From Erysipelotrichaceae bacterium (lineage in GTDB: Bacteria; Bacillota_I; Bacilli_A; Erysipelotrichales; Erysipelotrichaceae): a DNA stretch of 43,800 bases. The translations under genes were made by a program, and so were the position numbers. The stretch lies in assembly GCA_003520745.1 (NCBI GenBank), contig DOUE01000026.1, forward strand, positions 32,036 to 75,835, written 5' to 3'. Every line of letters begins with the position of its first letter. Position 1 is the first letter of the stretch. The notes under the pieces were generated by a model that saw only the letters and a program-made list of their open reading frames with translations, did not search any database and was not told the DNA's origin. Below are positions 31,556 through 40,472 of the stretch, one piece after another.

Positions 31556-32346
31556 CCCGGGACCTTCGCATTCACTTTCGAAAAGACAAGAATCACTGCC
31601 AGTGCGATGCATCCTAAACCTAAGTAATAGCCGCCGTACATGCTCTTCATCAGAATCAAAGGGGCGTCCGCAAGTAATCCGATGATGAATCCGGACAAGG
31701 CGACATAAGTGTGGTTGTCGGTATGATGGTTTTTTATATGAAACGCATGCGTCACATCCGAAACAAGCAGCCGTGTGAACTTGAAGATCCAATGTTTCCT
31801 TCCTTCCCCAAGTAAATAGGAAATGGTGAAGGAAATCAGGATGGCGATGAAGTACTTGTCGAACTTATTGCGCGCCCCGCTAAAGCGGCTGTACGACGCG
31901 AAATTATTCGCGATGATCAATCCGACCCCCACGCCAAACCAAGCCAAAGAGACCGCTTTGGCTCCCAAACCGGCATACGCGGACTTCAATTCGGGGATGA
32001 GGTTACGCACAGGCGCCATCGCTTTGGCGAACCCGACCGTTTTGATCTTATTGAAGAGACGACGACCGAAGGTAAACAAAATCACCCAATACAGGGTTTT
32101 CGGAATGACGTCGTTATAGGTCGCAGTCAGGAAAACAATCGGACCGTGAATGGCTGCCGGGATGATGTTGGCGCTGACGTTCCACCAGAAAATCAACTGG
32201 ATCGATGCGAAGATCGCGAGCTGGATCAAGAGGATCCGCATCGATTTCTTCACGTCCTTGACTCCGGCAACCCCGATCGATTTCATCCACGACAAAAGCG
32301 TCTCCCGTTTCTCACTCGTCAGACTGGTTTGTGATGATTTTCCCAT
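31552..32346 (-). CDS. Multi-pass membrane protein of unknown function, first gene of radical SAM operon
   Basis: 264 residues from the ATG at 32346 (GGAGGAAACA before it). Residues 1-45 are hydrophilic, then four to six hydrophobic helices lie at about 40-60, 66-80, 85-100, 130-150, 165-180 and 210-255. GVGVGLIIANN and SGFIIGLLADAPLILM are notable. No family is recognised. It is translated with the radical SAM protein (ATGA overlap), so it is likely its membrane partner, exporter or anchor. Confidence 0.8.
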   Translation of the reverse strand: MGKSSQTSLTSEKRETLLSWMKSIGVAGVKDVKKSMRILLIQLAIFASIQLIFWWNVSANIIPAAIHGPIVFLTATYNDVIPKTLYWVILFTFGRRLFNKIKTVGFAKAMAPVRNLIPELKSAYAGLGAKAVSLAWFGVGVGLIIANNFASYSRFSGARNKFDKYFIAILISFTISYLLGEGRKHWIFKFTRLLVSDVTHAFHIKNHHTDNHTYVALSGFIIGLLADAPLILMKSMYGGYYLGLGCIALAVILVFSKVNAKVPG

Positions 32347-32489
32347 TGTTTCCTCCATCTTGGTTCAGGTTTTCATTCTGATTCCCATTAGCGGCGGTAC
32401 ATACGAAGTGGCAAGCGTATTGTGTATGATTTTGTTCTTCTTTACTTGTATTCTATCACTCTCTACGTGTGAATGACAGTAAATAGTAA

Positions 32490-32511
32490 AGCTCCCGAAA
32501 AATCGGGAGCT
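32490..32511 (-). terminator. Terminator of the retropepsin-like gene
   Basis: AGCTCCCG (32490-32497) pairs with CGGGAGCT (32504-32511). TTTACTATTTA follows on the minus strand, so the U-run is imperfect. Confidence 0.7.
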
Positions 32512-32529
32512 TATGAGAAATAATGGATT

Positions 32530-33330
32530 TCAGCCTCTGAACTTCGTAATCCGCCACTTCTTTCCAGGGAAATTGAACCACCAATCCGCATGGCGCAAGG
32601 TGCTATATCCCAAGATCAGATTCATCTTCGTGTCGACCGTCGAATTGATCAGCGTCAAGTCGACGCCTGCGATATGATGGGTAGGAAACAAATGTCCGTC
32701 GATGCTTATCCCCTTCATTTCATAGAGCGGCGTTTGCATCGATTCACCGGTGGAATCCGTTCCGGTCGATTCACCGATCAGCTTGAAATGGGCGGAATGT
32801 TGCTTAATGAATTCATGGTCGACCACGGTGACGCTCGCACCGGTATCCCATACCGCCAGCACTTCCTCATCGTCGAACTTTACCGGTATATAGGGATGAT
32901 ATTTCTCATCCAGCGTGATTTCATGGCTGTCTTTTGCGTAGCGTGTCGAATCCGGATTGATTTCCATCGTGTTGTTTTTAAAATCGAAGTAAAACGCATA
33001 ATCTTTCATGATGTTCATCCCGATCAGATTCGTCATTCCGACTTCCCCGTCGATCCGATAAAATTCGACTCCTGTTTTCAAGATCGGTCCTAACTTAAAG
33101 GACGGGATTTTGATCAAATCGTCTTCATGCTGTGCGAAAACGCCGGCGGATTTCTTTACATACATGACAGGGTAATGCATCGTGAACTCGCTATTGCGGA
33201 TACTGCTGGTCCCCGCACCGGTATCCAATAAGAACTCGAACTCGTCTCCTTCGACGGTTGCGAACACATGTACCTCGGCACTTTCAAAATCGTCTTCATC
33301 CGGCAAGATATGTAGTTTGATTTTACTCAT
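32530..33330 (-). CDS. Tandem (two-lobed) retropepsin-like aspartic protease
   Basis: 266 residues from the second of two adjacent ATGs (33330); AAGGAG lies six bases before it, while the first ATG (33333) is only three bases away. Two catalytic motifs are present: LLDTGAGTSS (Asp36) and VWDTGASVTV (Asp162). Each is followed by the hydrophobic-hydrophobic-Gly motif of retropepsins, NLIGMNIM (101-108) and NLILGYSTL (~244). So one chain holds both lobes, as in pepsin but with short retroviral-type domains. No signal peptide is visible. It likely cleaves proteins in the cytoplasm; neighbour context suggests but does not prove a role with the operon. Confidence 0.85.
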   Translation of the reverse strand: MSKIKLHILPDEDDFESAEVHVFATVEGDEFEFLLDTGAGTSSIRNSEFTMHYPVMYVKKSAGVFAQHEDDLIKIPSFKLGPILKTGVEFYRIDGEVGMTNLIGMNIMKDYAFYFDFKNNTMEINPDSTRYAKDSHEITLDEKYHPYIPVKFDDEEVLAVWDTGASVTVVDHEFIKQHSAHFKLIGESTGTDSTGESMQTPLYEMKGISIDGHLFPTHHIAGVDLTLINSTVDTKMNLILGYSTLRHADWWFNFPGKKWRITKFRG

Positions 33331-33359
33331 CATGTTCTCCTTGGTAATCGACCGACACC

Positions 33360-33368
33360 ATTTTACCA
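33360..33368 (-). promoter_or_regulatory. Extended -10 promoter candidate of the protease gene
   Basis: TGGTAAAAT on the minus strand, about 30 bases before the start codon. No good -35 is seen. Confidence 0.45.
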
Positions 33369-33406
33369 TGCGAATGAAGAAAGTAGTGAAAATCCCAAGG
33401 ACAAAT

Positions 33407-33436
33407 CAAAAAGGAATCCATATTTCTATGGATTCC
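33407..33436 (-). terminator. Terminator of the secreted repeat protein
   Basis: GGAATCCAT (33413-33421) pairs with ATGGATTCC (33428-33436), followed by TTTTT on the minus strand. A second hairpin, CCTTGAC-7-GTCAAGG (33445-33465), lies between it and the stop codon. Confidence 0.85.
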
Positions 33437-33475
33437 CTCTTCGACCTTGACATTCTCAGTCAAGGTGAATGCAAA

Positions 33476-35617
33476 TCAAGGTTCGGGAAACATGTGGATG
33501 CCGTTGTTCCAGTAGTCGATCGCCATGGCCAAGGAAGTAATCGTTCCTTTATTGGTCGAAGCGATCGCCGCATTCACGACATCGATGAGTTCCGTCGTCG
33601 AATCATACGGAGGATAATAATCATCTAGAGATGCTTCATTCAGTATGCCCGCTACCGCGGCTCTGAGCAGGATCTGGAGTTTTCCCTTCAGATCGTTGCC
33701 ACCCTTGTAGTTGAGGGCATCCATCAATGTGTCTTCAACGCCATCTTTATTCAAGTCAAGTTCTCCTTGATTATTTAGATACGATGTAGGGATGGTGAAG
33801 ACACTTATTACGGTCTGATTCGGGAGATAGTCGGTTCTACCCCATTCTTCCGTATGAGTCTTCCAGTAACCCGGAGTGAAACCATACCAGAAGAGTTTAA
33901 TCGTTTCGTCATCATCATCTCTAGCATCTGTACCATCATTGTCTTCGGCGACTGCGGTAAAGGTATTGGTATGTGTACTACCAGCATCGCCTTCGACCCA
34001 AACAGTCACTTCAAACTCACAACTTGCTCCTGCGGCGAGAATCGTTCCAACCATGCAGTCCGCATCGCCTGCCAGGACTCCAAAGACACTGTCATTCAAA
34101 CTTAGAATTGTGACAGCCTCCTCAGAGGAAGTATTCATCACAACGAATTTGAACGTTACGTTTGCACCCGAGAAAGGTATGCTGGTTGCATTCGCGGTCT
34201 TGGTAACCATGATGGTCGGAGGTACATCTGTAAAGTCTACAATCGCATCGTCGTCGTCGTGGGCGTCCGATCCGTCGTTGTCGACCGCGTGTGCGGTGAA
34301 GACGTCGACGTGATCCGGTCCGGAGTAATCCCCTTCGACCCACTTCGTAATCGAGAATTCACAACTGGCTCCCGCTGCCAATACGGTGCCGACTTCGCAG
34401 TCCGCATCGCCCGCCAGGGTGCCGTAAACCGAGTCAGTCAAACTCGTGATGGTGACTGCTTCAATACTTAAGTTAGAAACGGTGAAAGTAAACAATACAT
34501 CTTGACCTGTTTCGATTACAGTTGTTGGTGATGCTGTTTTTGTCACTTGGATAATGGGTAAAACATTTGTGATAACAACGGATGCATCATCAAAATCGCT
34601 TACAGGTAGATTTTCATCGTCAACTCCAGATGCGGTTACAACATCAAGTACCGTCCTGGGCTCACCGGTTACCATTTGACGGAAGTAAACCGTCTTGGTG
34701 GCACCAGAAAGAATCGTGAACGGGAATGCTGTAGGTAGACTTAATTCCTGATCGTTAAAAATAATACCGGAAATGCTGAAAGGTGTTCCACCTTCAACAA
34801 CATCCATTAAACTATTGATTGTTATGGGGTCGGTAGAATCGCTTGTATTTAGGATATCGACCTTGTAAGTTACCCAACCACCGGGTTCACCAATACTTGT
34901 AGTAAGCGCCGTCTTGATAACATCGATTGTGGGTAATGCTTCGGTCTGTTTCTCGACTCCCCATTCTTCAAATCCATCCGAAGTAGAATAGGTTAATCCA
35001 TGTTCAGTAAACAATACCACGTACATTTCTGTCGCGTTCGCGAATAGTGATGCAGGAACTAGAACTCGATATTCCCGCTTCCCGCTACCACCGGTCGCTG
35101 CTAGTTTCAGTACGAATCCTTCCGTATCATATACTTTTCGGGCATCCGCACCAAAACTATAGGTTGCTATATTGTAATTCAATAAACTTTCAGTATTCGT
35201 TAGCCAAATCTGGAATCGATCCATACTAATGTTGTCATCATTTTCATTAATGTCGAGTTGGAATTCACGATACATCGCTCCTTCATATTCGACTGTGGGA
35301 ACATTACTAAGTAGCATTGGATCGGTGAAGCTGGTTTTCTCGTCAAATTGTGCAACGCTTAGACCGTGATTGTAGCCTCTCTCGGTTTCATTATTTTGCA
35401 CCCTAAGGAAAGAGTGGAAGGTTCCGGTTCCAGTAGCTGTGGTGTGTGGAACAAGATTCTCCCACACAGCACCGTTAACCGTTGCTTCTGAACCATTTAA
35501 CATCAGGTCAATTTCGGTAGAGGCGTTTGCCTTAATCGATGAGAAAACAAACGCAAACATCATCGAAAGGATTAGGAAAATTCCGATGAATAATCTGGAG
35601 CTTCGCGTTCGAGTCAA
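33476..35617 (-). CDS. Secreted protein with three DUF11-like repeats and a GYWKTH C-terminal domain
   Basis: 713 residues from a TTG at 35617, with AAAGGGATGAAAT before it; no in-frame ATG precedes it. Signal peptide with hydrophobic core IGIFLILSMMFAFVF, cleaved near KANA-S. An N-terminal beta domain runs to ~230. Then come three repeats of about 115 residues beginning LPTIDVIKTA, LPIIQVTKTA and PPTIMVTKTA, where repeats 2 and 3 share DADC-x-VGT-x-LAAGASCEF. The C-terminus (~560-713) carries WYGFTPGYWKTHTEEWG, a motif known from secreted adhesin-like proteins. No LPXTG anchor. Probably secreted, and adhesive or structural. Confidence 0.85.
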   Translation of the reverse strand: MTRTRSSRLFIGIFLILSMMFAFVFSSIKANASTEIDLMLNGSEATVNGAVWENLVPHTTATGTGTFHSFLRVQNNETERGYNHGLSVAQFDEKTSFTDPMLLSNVPTVEYEGAMYREFQLDINENDDNISMDRFQIWLTNTESLLNYNIATYSFGADARKVYDTEGFVLKLAATGGSGKREYRVLVPASLFANATEMYVVLFTEHGLTYSTSDGFEEWGVEKQTEALPTIDVIKTALTTSIGEPGGWVTYKVDILNTSDSTDPITINSLMDVVEGGTPFSISGIIFNDQELSLPTAFPFTILSGATKTVYFRQMVTGEPRTVLDVVTASGVDDENLPVSDFDDASVVITNVLPIIQVTKTASPTTVIETGQDVLFTFTVSNLSIEAVTITSLTDSVYGTLAGDADCEVGTVLAAGASCEFSITKWVEGDYSGPDHVDVFTAHAVDNDGSDAHDDDDAIVDFTDVPPTIMVTKTANATSIPFSGANVTFKFVVMNTSSEEAVTILSLNDSVFGVLAGDADCMVGTILAAGASCEFEVTVWVEGDAGSTHTNTFTAVAEDNDGTDARDDDDETIKLFWYGFTPGYWKTHTEEWGRTDYLPNQTVISVFTIPTSYLNNQGELDLNKDGVEDTLMDALNYKGGNDLKGKLQILLRAAVAGILNEASLDDYYPPYDSTTELIDVVNAAIASTNKGTITSLAMAIDYWNNGIHMFPEP

Positions 35618-36024
35618 ATTTCATCCCTTTCTTTCTGTTGTATTTTATTAGTATCTAGCAAAGGAAATTGAGACTCTACGTATGAGAGGATAATATTTCT
35701 CTAATTAATTCGGGACCATACCCCAATATGCAATCTCTCGATTTACTTCCAACATTCTAAACAAGCAAAAATCAAGTCTAGGTTAATATTTACATGTAAA
35801 GATCAACTAGACGAGTACGAGCCACTTCTGGACTTTGTTGATTATCACTTTCCTAAATCTTGCTACCCCCTTTCGTACGTATGGTTGACGGTAGACCATG
35901 CTTAAGACTATGAAGAGGCAATAAAATCAACTCTGGCTTTTATTGCCTTAGTCTATGGGAATACATCCATGATGGTAAAAGCTTGACGTTGAGTGACTAT
36001 TGAAACTCAACACGGATAAAAAAA

Positions 36025-36122
36025 TATAAAAACCGGCTACTTGGCCGGTTACGCTATTGGCTAACTACGAGAACAAGCGTCCACGTACGCTCTCGTGTTG
36101 ATCGCTTCCATTCGTTATTTAC
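36025..36122 (-). ncRNA. Putative small transcript with a 16-codon frame
   Basis: On the minus strand a TATAAT (36129-36134) with TTGTAA 18 bases upstream starts a transcript of about 95 bases. It holds hairpin ACGAG-AACA-AGCGT-6-ACGCT-CTCGT (36067-36096) and ends at a terminator AACCGGC-6-GCCGGTT followed by a long T-run (36018-36050). Inside, ATG at about 36107 opens a 16-residue frame, MEAINTRAYVDACSRS, lacking a clear ribosome site. It could be a small RNA or a tiny peptide gene. Confidence 0.45.
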
Positions 36123-36777
36123 AATCACATTATAGTTCCGACATCAGTGAAATTACAACCCTTTTACGCATTATTTAGGAGTCAAATGTCAATTTTTGTG
36201 TACGATTAATGAAACTTTATCTCTCTTTTTCAAGGCATGCACACTAAGTTTTTCATTCCTTCACTATCGGAAGAATAGTCGCTAATTCGAAGTTAATCTT
36301 TTGCTTTTGGTCTTATTAATTGAATGACCATGGAGGGCGACAGTATCGTCCTACAAGATCGATTCAATCCGATTTCGGACATGGCTGAGCGTGAAAAAGT
36401 CTTGTTCATTTGCCTATAGGAGTAAGGAAGTACTTGAGGAATTTGATGTAGTGAAACAATGGATGGGATAAAAAACTGAAAATCCCGCTTCCCCCTTCGA
36501 AATTCCAGAGATTTTTCCATTTACTGCGATCTGATATAAAAGAAGGAACTTGTATCGATCATTGCATCGTCAAAGGGATCTTGCGCGGTGAAACATTTTT
36601 ATCAGTCACCCAACATCATTGTTCTATGAGACACACTTCCCTGATGCACGTTTTTACTGTTGGATATTTTCTTAATATGAATGGATCGCTGTCGATTTTC
36701 GTCTCGATAATTGTTGATTCTTGCTTCTTTCGAAATCCTTAAAAACAAAAACTTAAAACGAATGCCTATGGTCTACA

Positions 36778-36806
36778 AAAAAGCAGGACAACCTGAGTTG
36801 CCCTGC
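36778..36806 (-). terminator. Terminator of glycoside phosphorylase gene
   Basis: GCAGGACAAC (36783-36792) pairs with GTTGCCCTGC (36797-36806), with one GU in the RNA, then TTTTTTG on the minus strand. Confidence 0.85.
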
Positions 36807-36871
36807 CCTTGATTTTTAGAAACTGAAGAAAGATGTGTATGGTTTACGATCGTGTGATCCTCTGACTAGAT

Positions 36872-39800
36872 CTATGCTTCTAAGAACACTTCGATTCTGT
36901 CGATCTTGCCATTACGGATAAACAGACTGTGACTGGTTTCAAGATCCAGCGAACCTTTGAATTCACTAACGGTCCCGTCTTTGGCGGTCACAACGATTTT
37001 CTTCTGGTCTGATAAGGTATAGATGACCGGGACGGTACAGAAGGTAAATCCCAATTGACGCGGATTCAACCAGATTGTTTCCGACTCTTGATGGTTTCTC
37101 GGTAAATCCCAAGCCTGTTTCTCGGTTAAGAATTCCGATTTTTCCAACAGTACCGGATCAAAATGAACGATACCCTTCTTAACGAACACCCCAAGTTCAC
37201 CAAAACGGGAGATGAAGTCTTCTTTGACCTGGCCTGTCAAGCCCGGTTGCTGGACTCCTGAAAACAACGGTGTATGGGAATACGCATCGGTCGGGAAAGC
37301 TCCGTACAGATCCGGTGTTTTTTCAATCCCAAGACCTTTTTTGGACGCTCTGTACCCGTTCATGAGGGCGATCGCTTCTTCATTCAAGCCTTTTTCGGAA
37401 TAGACATCCTCAAAGGTTTCCTGAGTGGCCAAAACCAGCTTCGACACCATGTGCCAGTAGATCGACCCTAGCCCTTCATACTTATAGAAAGTCCCTGAAC
37501 GGCCTGTAAACGCATGGTGATTGAACAGTTCCGCGAACATTTCTTTGACTTGATTGATGTCTTCCTCTTTGTATTCTTTTGTTTCCCTGAGTGCTCTTTC
37601 AATGTCGTATCCGTTTCTGAATCGGCCATTGAAATGATATTTCCCGTAAACATCTTTCTCGATGAAGCGGGTGCGGTTGTGCTTCAATTCTTCTCTCAAC
37701 ACAAACGAAGACATCACTTGATCTTCCGGGATGATGTTCTTCTCAAGGAAGCGCGGGAGTGTGCGATTGGGATACAGCATGTAGCTATCCTGATCTTTTC
37801 GGTAGACTGAACTGTTTCTGAGCGCATTGAGGACCGCCAGGCTTTCTTGGGCATCCAGCGCCTTTGAACTTAGCACGGACACCTGACCTTCCAACATCTC
37901 GTAGAGATGGGAAACACTGCTACGCCCTTTATCAAACCGAATCAGGTTATAGGAGTGATAGAGCCCATCTTCACGTCTGTTCTTTTTGATCGAATCCTTC
38001 AAGTGCTTCATGGTCAGTTCGATGAAAGCTTTCAAGTCAGCGATGGAAAGTGCGGCTTTCTTTGAACTGAAACCCTGTGTATAAAGGGTATGCCGATAGG
38101 TTTCGCCGATTTTGCCTAAGGCTTTTACGATATCGAAGCGGACTTCATCCGAGATCTTTTTGCCAAGATGATGTTGATTGTCTTGGAAGACTTTGGCAGT
38201 ATCTTGTAACATGCGAAGCACTTCCACGGAGATCTCGACCGAATCCCATGATACATCGTCGATCAATTGATCCAAAAAGGCTTGGAAACGGTGAATATAG
38301 TACAAGGTAACCATCGACAACCCGTTACCGACCAGGGCATTGTTCGCATCATTCCATTCCGGACGCTGCGTGTTCATCCAGATGCCGCCTTCGGGGACAT
38401 AGTTGGAGAGTTTGGCCAACAGGGTGACCAGCAATTTCTCAGTCAGGTTGACTTTATAGATCTGATCGTTTATGGCGATCAGCTTCCCGTCTGAACCAAG
38501 AACCGCCGCTTTCTGATGAATGGCTTTTTCCAAATCGAAATCATAATCGATGCTGTTCCTCGGATCGTCAACCAAGGCATCAAAACCTTTGATCCGATAG
38601 GGCACATCGGCATACACAAAGATGTCTTTGTGCAGATAATCTTTGAGTTTCTGAGGATTGTAGGCTTTGGATAACTCCATCAATTTAAGCAGATAAATGA
38701 TTTGATGATCTCCCCAGTATCCGATGTTCGACCAGGGTTCATGCGGGTTCAGGACTTCCCAGTCCAACCCGTTTTTCGTAATCCGATACGGGTTATATCC
38801 GTCGGCCGTAGAGGCATTGACGAATTTGGCGATGATGCTCTCGGTATATTCCGGATAGGACAACGACAAAGCTTCCCAGTTTTGGAAAATATCGCGCCAA
38901 TTCCCTTCAAAGTTCAGATTCCTGCTACCGTCTTCTTTCGTGACCTCGATGCTGAAGCGGTTCCATGGACGGCTCGGATCCCCGTGTCGACGACTGTAGG
39001 TTAGCGGTAAGTATTCAAGCAATAACCGCTCAAAATCTTTGTCCTTTTGCGTCTCGATGCGTTTCAACAATTCGTTATAGTCGATCGTAGCCGGTAATTC
39101 ATCGATGAAAGCGGATTGTTGAGCAAATACCTCTTTGTTCCAGACATGGACGAAGGATTTAAAATCCTCTCGTTTGATGTTATAACCATCCGCATAGACA
39201 CCGCCGCGCATGATGTTGAAAAGCGTATTTGAGAAATGTCGGTAACTGGCTTTCTTGTTGGCCGTGAATTGAAAACCGTCGGCGCTGAAGACCAGTTTCT
39301 TGAGGTTCAAATCGCCCTTGGAAACATCCGTGTTGACGTCATCCACCAAGGATTGATTCTCGCTCAGATCTTTGATGAGTCTGGCGACATCCACCGCGCT
39401 TTGATTCAGTTCGGCAACAATGATCCACGTTTTAGACTCATGCCCCTTCAATTGAATCGAATCCGCGACATAATAAGATCCTCGTCTGCCCTTCACATCG
39501 ACTTCCGTTTCGATGTCGTGATTCATGGAGAACGCTTCGACTTGCTGTTCCGATAAAAGATACTGCGGATGATCCAGTCCTTTGGACCACACCGTCGTGG
39601 CTTTCAACGATTCACTCGGTTCAGCTCTGTCGGTCAAGATGGAACTCAGATTGAAGATCCCCAAGCCTACGCTTTCAACCAACTCGCACCGTTTATATCC
39701 GTCAAGCAGCGTACTCAACGAAGTTTGTAACGATGTGTTGACCCCGTAAGGCAGAATGTTGCGGATCCCGTCCAAGACGTTGACCGTGACGGTTTTCTCG

Positions 39801-40306
39801 CCCAGGTTGACGATGCTTGATTCTTTGATGAAGCCATACACATTACTGTTTTTCCAAGTATAGGTAAAAGAGACTTCCAGATCATGGTTGATTTCTTCGA
39901 ACATGACCTTGTTGCCGATCGTATTTTTATACAGATTCCGGGTGATCGTATAGACATTGCCATTATGCCTCGAGAAGGGTTTCCATAAGAAATCTTTGTC
40001 GTCTTTGGAAACGATGATATTGGTATTGGAACCGGTCGTTTCACAGCTGTCATGGATTTTGTCATCCGTATCATACGGAAATAGGGCGGATTCTGCGTTC
40101 TTACGGCCACAAGTCAGTCCACCCGTGCTCGATATGAACATCCAGTGATCCACATCGCTTACGACCGTCATGAAAAACGGATTCATGTGATCGAAGTTTT
40201 CGATCTTAAAGAAGGGTTCTTTGTTAATCGTCACTGTATCAAGCGAGACCGTTTTGCACTCATCGCTCAGCGTAGCACTTCCAAAGAATAAACGAGTTGG
40301 TTTCAT
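36872..40306 (-). CDS. Large glycoside phosphorylase, GH94/GH149 type (glycosyltransferase 36 clan)
   Basis: 1144 residues, near the length of GH149 beta-1,3-glucan phosphorylases and larger than usual GH94 enzymes. The N-terminal ~330 residues are beta-sandwich-like (STGGLTCGRKNAESALFPYDTDDKIHD). An alpha/alpha barrel follows, with NFEGNWRDIFQNWEAL (~465), PEWNDANNALVGNGLSMVTLYYIHR (~685; the Asp is likely the general acid) and GLGSIYWHMVSKLVLATQE (~955). It splits a beta-glucan oligosaccharide with phosphate to a sugar-1-phosphate in the cytoplasm. The start follows GAGAGGATAACCATC. A cre site lies about 115 bases upstream. Clan is confident, subfamily and linkage are not. Confidence 0.85.
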   Translation of the reverse strand: MKPTRLFFGSATLSDECKTVSLDTVTINKEPFFKIENFDHMNPFFMTVVSDVDHWMFISSTGGLTCGRKNAESALFPYDTDDKIHDSCETTGSNTNIIVSKDDKDFLWKPFSRHNGNVYTITRNLYKNTIGNKVMFEEINHDLEVSFTYTWKNSNVYGFIKESSIVNLGEKTVTVNVLDGIRNILPYGVNTSLQTSLSTLLDGYKRCELVESVGLGIFNLSSILTDRAEPSESLKATTVWSKGLDHPQYLLSEQQVEAFSMNHDIETEVDVKGRRGSYYVADSIQLKGHESKTWIIVAELNQSAVDVARLIKDLSENQSLVDDVNTDVSKGDLNLKKLVFSADGFQFTANKKASYRHFSNTLFNIMRGGVYADGYNIKREDFKSFVHVWNKEVFAQQSAFIDELPATIDYNELLKRIETQKDKDFERLLLEYLPLTYSRRHGDPSRPWNRFSIEVTKEDGSRNLNFEGNWRDIFQNWEALSLSYPEYTESIIAKFVNASTADGYNPYRITKNGLDWEVLNPHEPWSNIGYWGDHQIIYLLKLMELSKAYNPQKLKDYLHKDIFVYADVPYRIKGFDALVDDPRNSIDYDFDLEKAIHQKAAVLGSDGKLIAINDQIYKVNLTEKLLVTLLAKLSNYVPEGGIWMNTQRPEWNDANNALVGNGLSMVTLYYIHRFQAFLDQLIDDVSWDSVEISVEVLRMLQDTAKVFQDNQHHLGKKISDEVRFDIVKALGKIGETYRHTLYTQGFSSKKAALSIADLKAFIELTMKHLKDSIKKNRREDGLYHSYNLIRFDKGRSSVSHLYEMLEGQVSVLSSKALDAQESLAVLNALRNSSVYRKDQDSYMLYPNRTLPRFLEKNIIPEDQVMSSFVLREELKHNRTRFIEKDVYGKYHFNGRFRNGYDIERALRETKEYKEEDINQVKEMFAELFNHHAFTGRSGTFYKYEGLGSIYWHMVSKLVLATQETFEDVYSEKGLNEEAIALMNGYRASKKGLGIEKTPDLYGAFPTDAYSHTPLFSGVQQPGLTGQVKEDFISRFGELGVFVKKGIVHFDPVLLEKSEFLTEKQAWDLPRNHQESETIWLNPRQLGFTFCTVPVIYTLSDQKKIVVTAKDGTVSEFKGSLDLETSHSLFIRNGKIDRIEVFLEA

Positions 40307-40400
40307 GATGGTTATCCTCTCTCATGGATCTTGTATCCCTACTATAACCGATTATATAGTGTCGTTTTTAAAGAAGCAATGGGTTTACGGCATTAGTATG

Positions 40401-40442
40401 TGAGTTAAATGAGAGTTTTGTGAAAACGCTTTCGTTAACTCA
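40401..40442. promoter_or_regulatory. cre site inside an 8-base inverted repeat, upstream of the phosphorylase
   Basis: TGAAAACGCTTTCG (40421-40434) is one base from the palindromic cre TGAAANCGNTTTCA. It is flanked by TGAGTTAA (40401-40408) and TTAACTCA (40435-40442), a perfect dyad, which may bind a second regulator. It lies 95-135 bases before the start codon. Confidence 0.65.
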
Positions 40443-40472
40443 TGATTTTGAGAAAATCGTGGTTATTGTGTG

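Larger units (their letters stand above)
35618..36871. other. Gene-poor, AT-richer interval of about 1.25 kb
   Basis: No protein-like frame over 40 codons is convincing; the 75-codon frame at 36293-36520 has no ribosome site. Seen in it: a hairpin GGCAATAAAA-11-TTTTATTGCC (35926-35956 region), the likely small RNA at 36025-36122, and the terminator of the phosphorylase gene at its end (36778-36806). The rest, 36135-36770, shows nothing clear and could be decayed DNA. Confidence 0.5.

Noticed and set aside
31555..31792. 79-codon N-terminal extension of the radical SAM frame
   Set aside because: Lies wholly inside the membrane protein gene; the start at 31555 makes an ATGA junction and the upstream sequence is not protein-like.
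35926..35956. Ten-pair hairpin GGCAATAAAA/TTTTATTGCC in the gap
   Set aside because: No U-run and no gene end next to it; recorded only within the gap entry.
36293..36520. 75-codon frame on minus in the gap
   Set aside because: No ribosome site, no recognisable pattern, odd composition with many Ser/Arg; likely chance or a decayed remnant.
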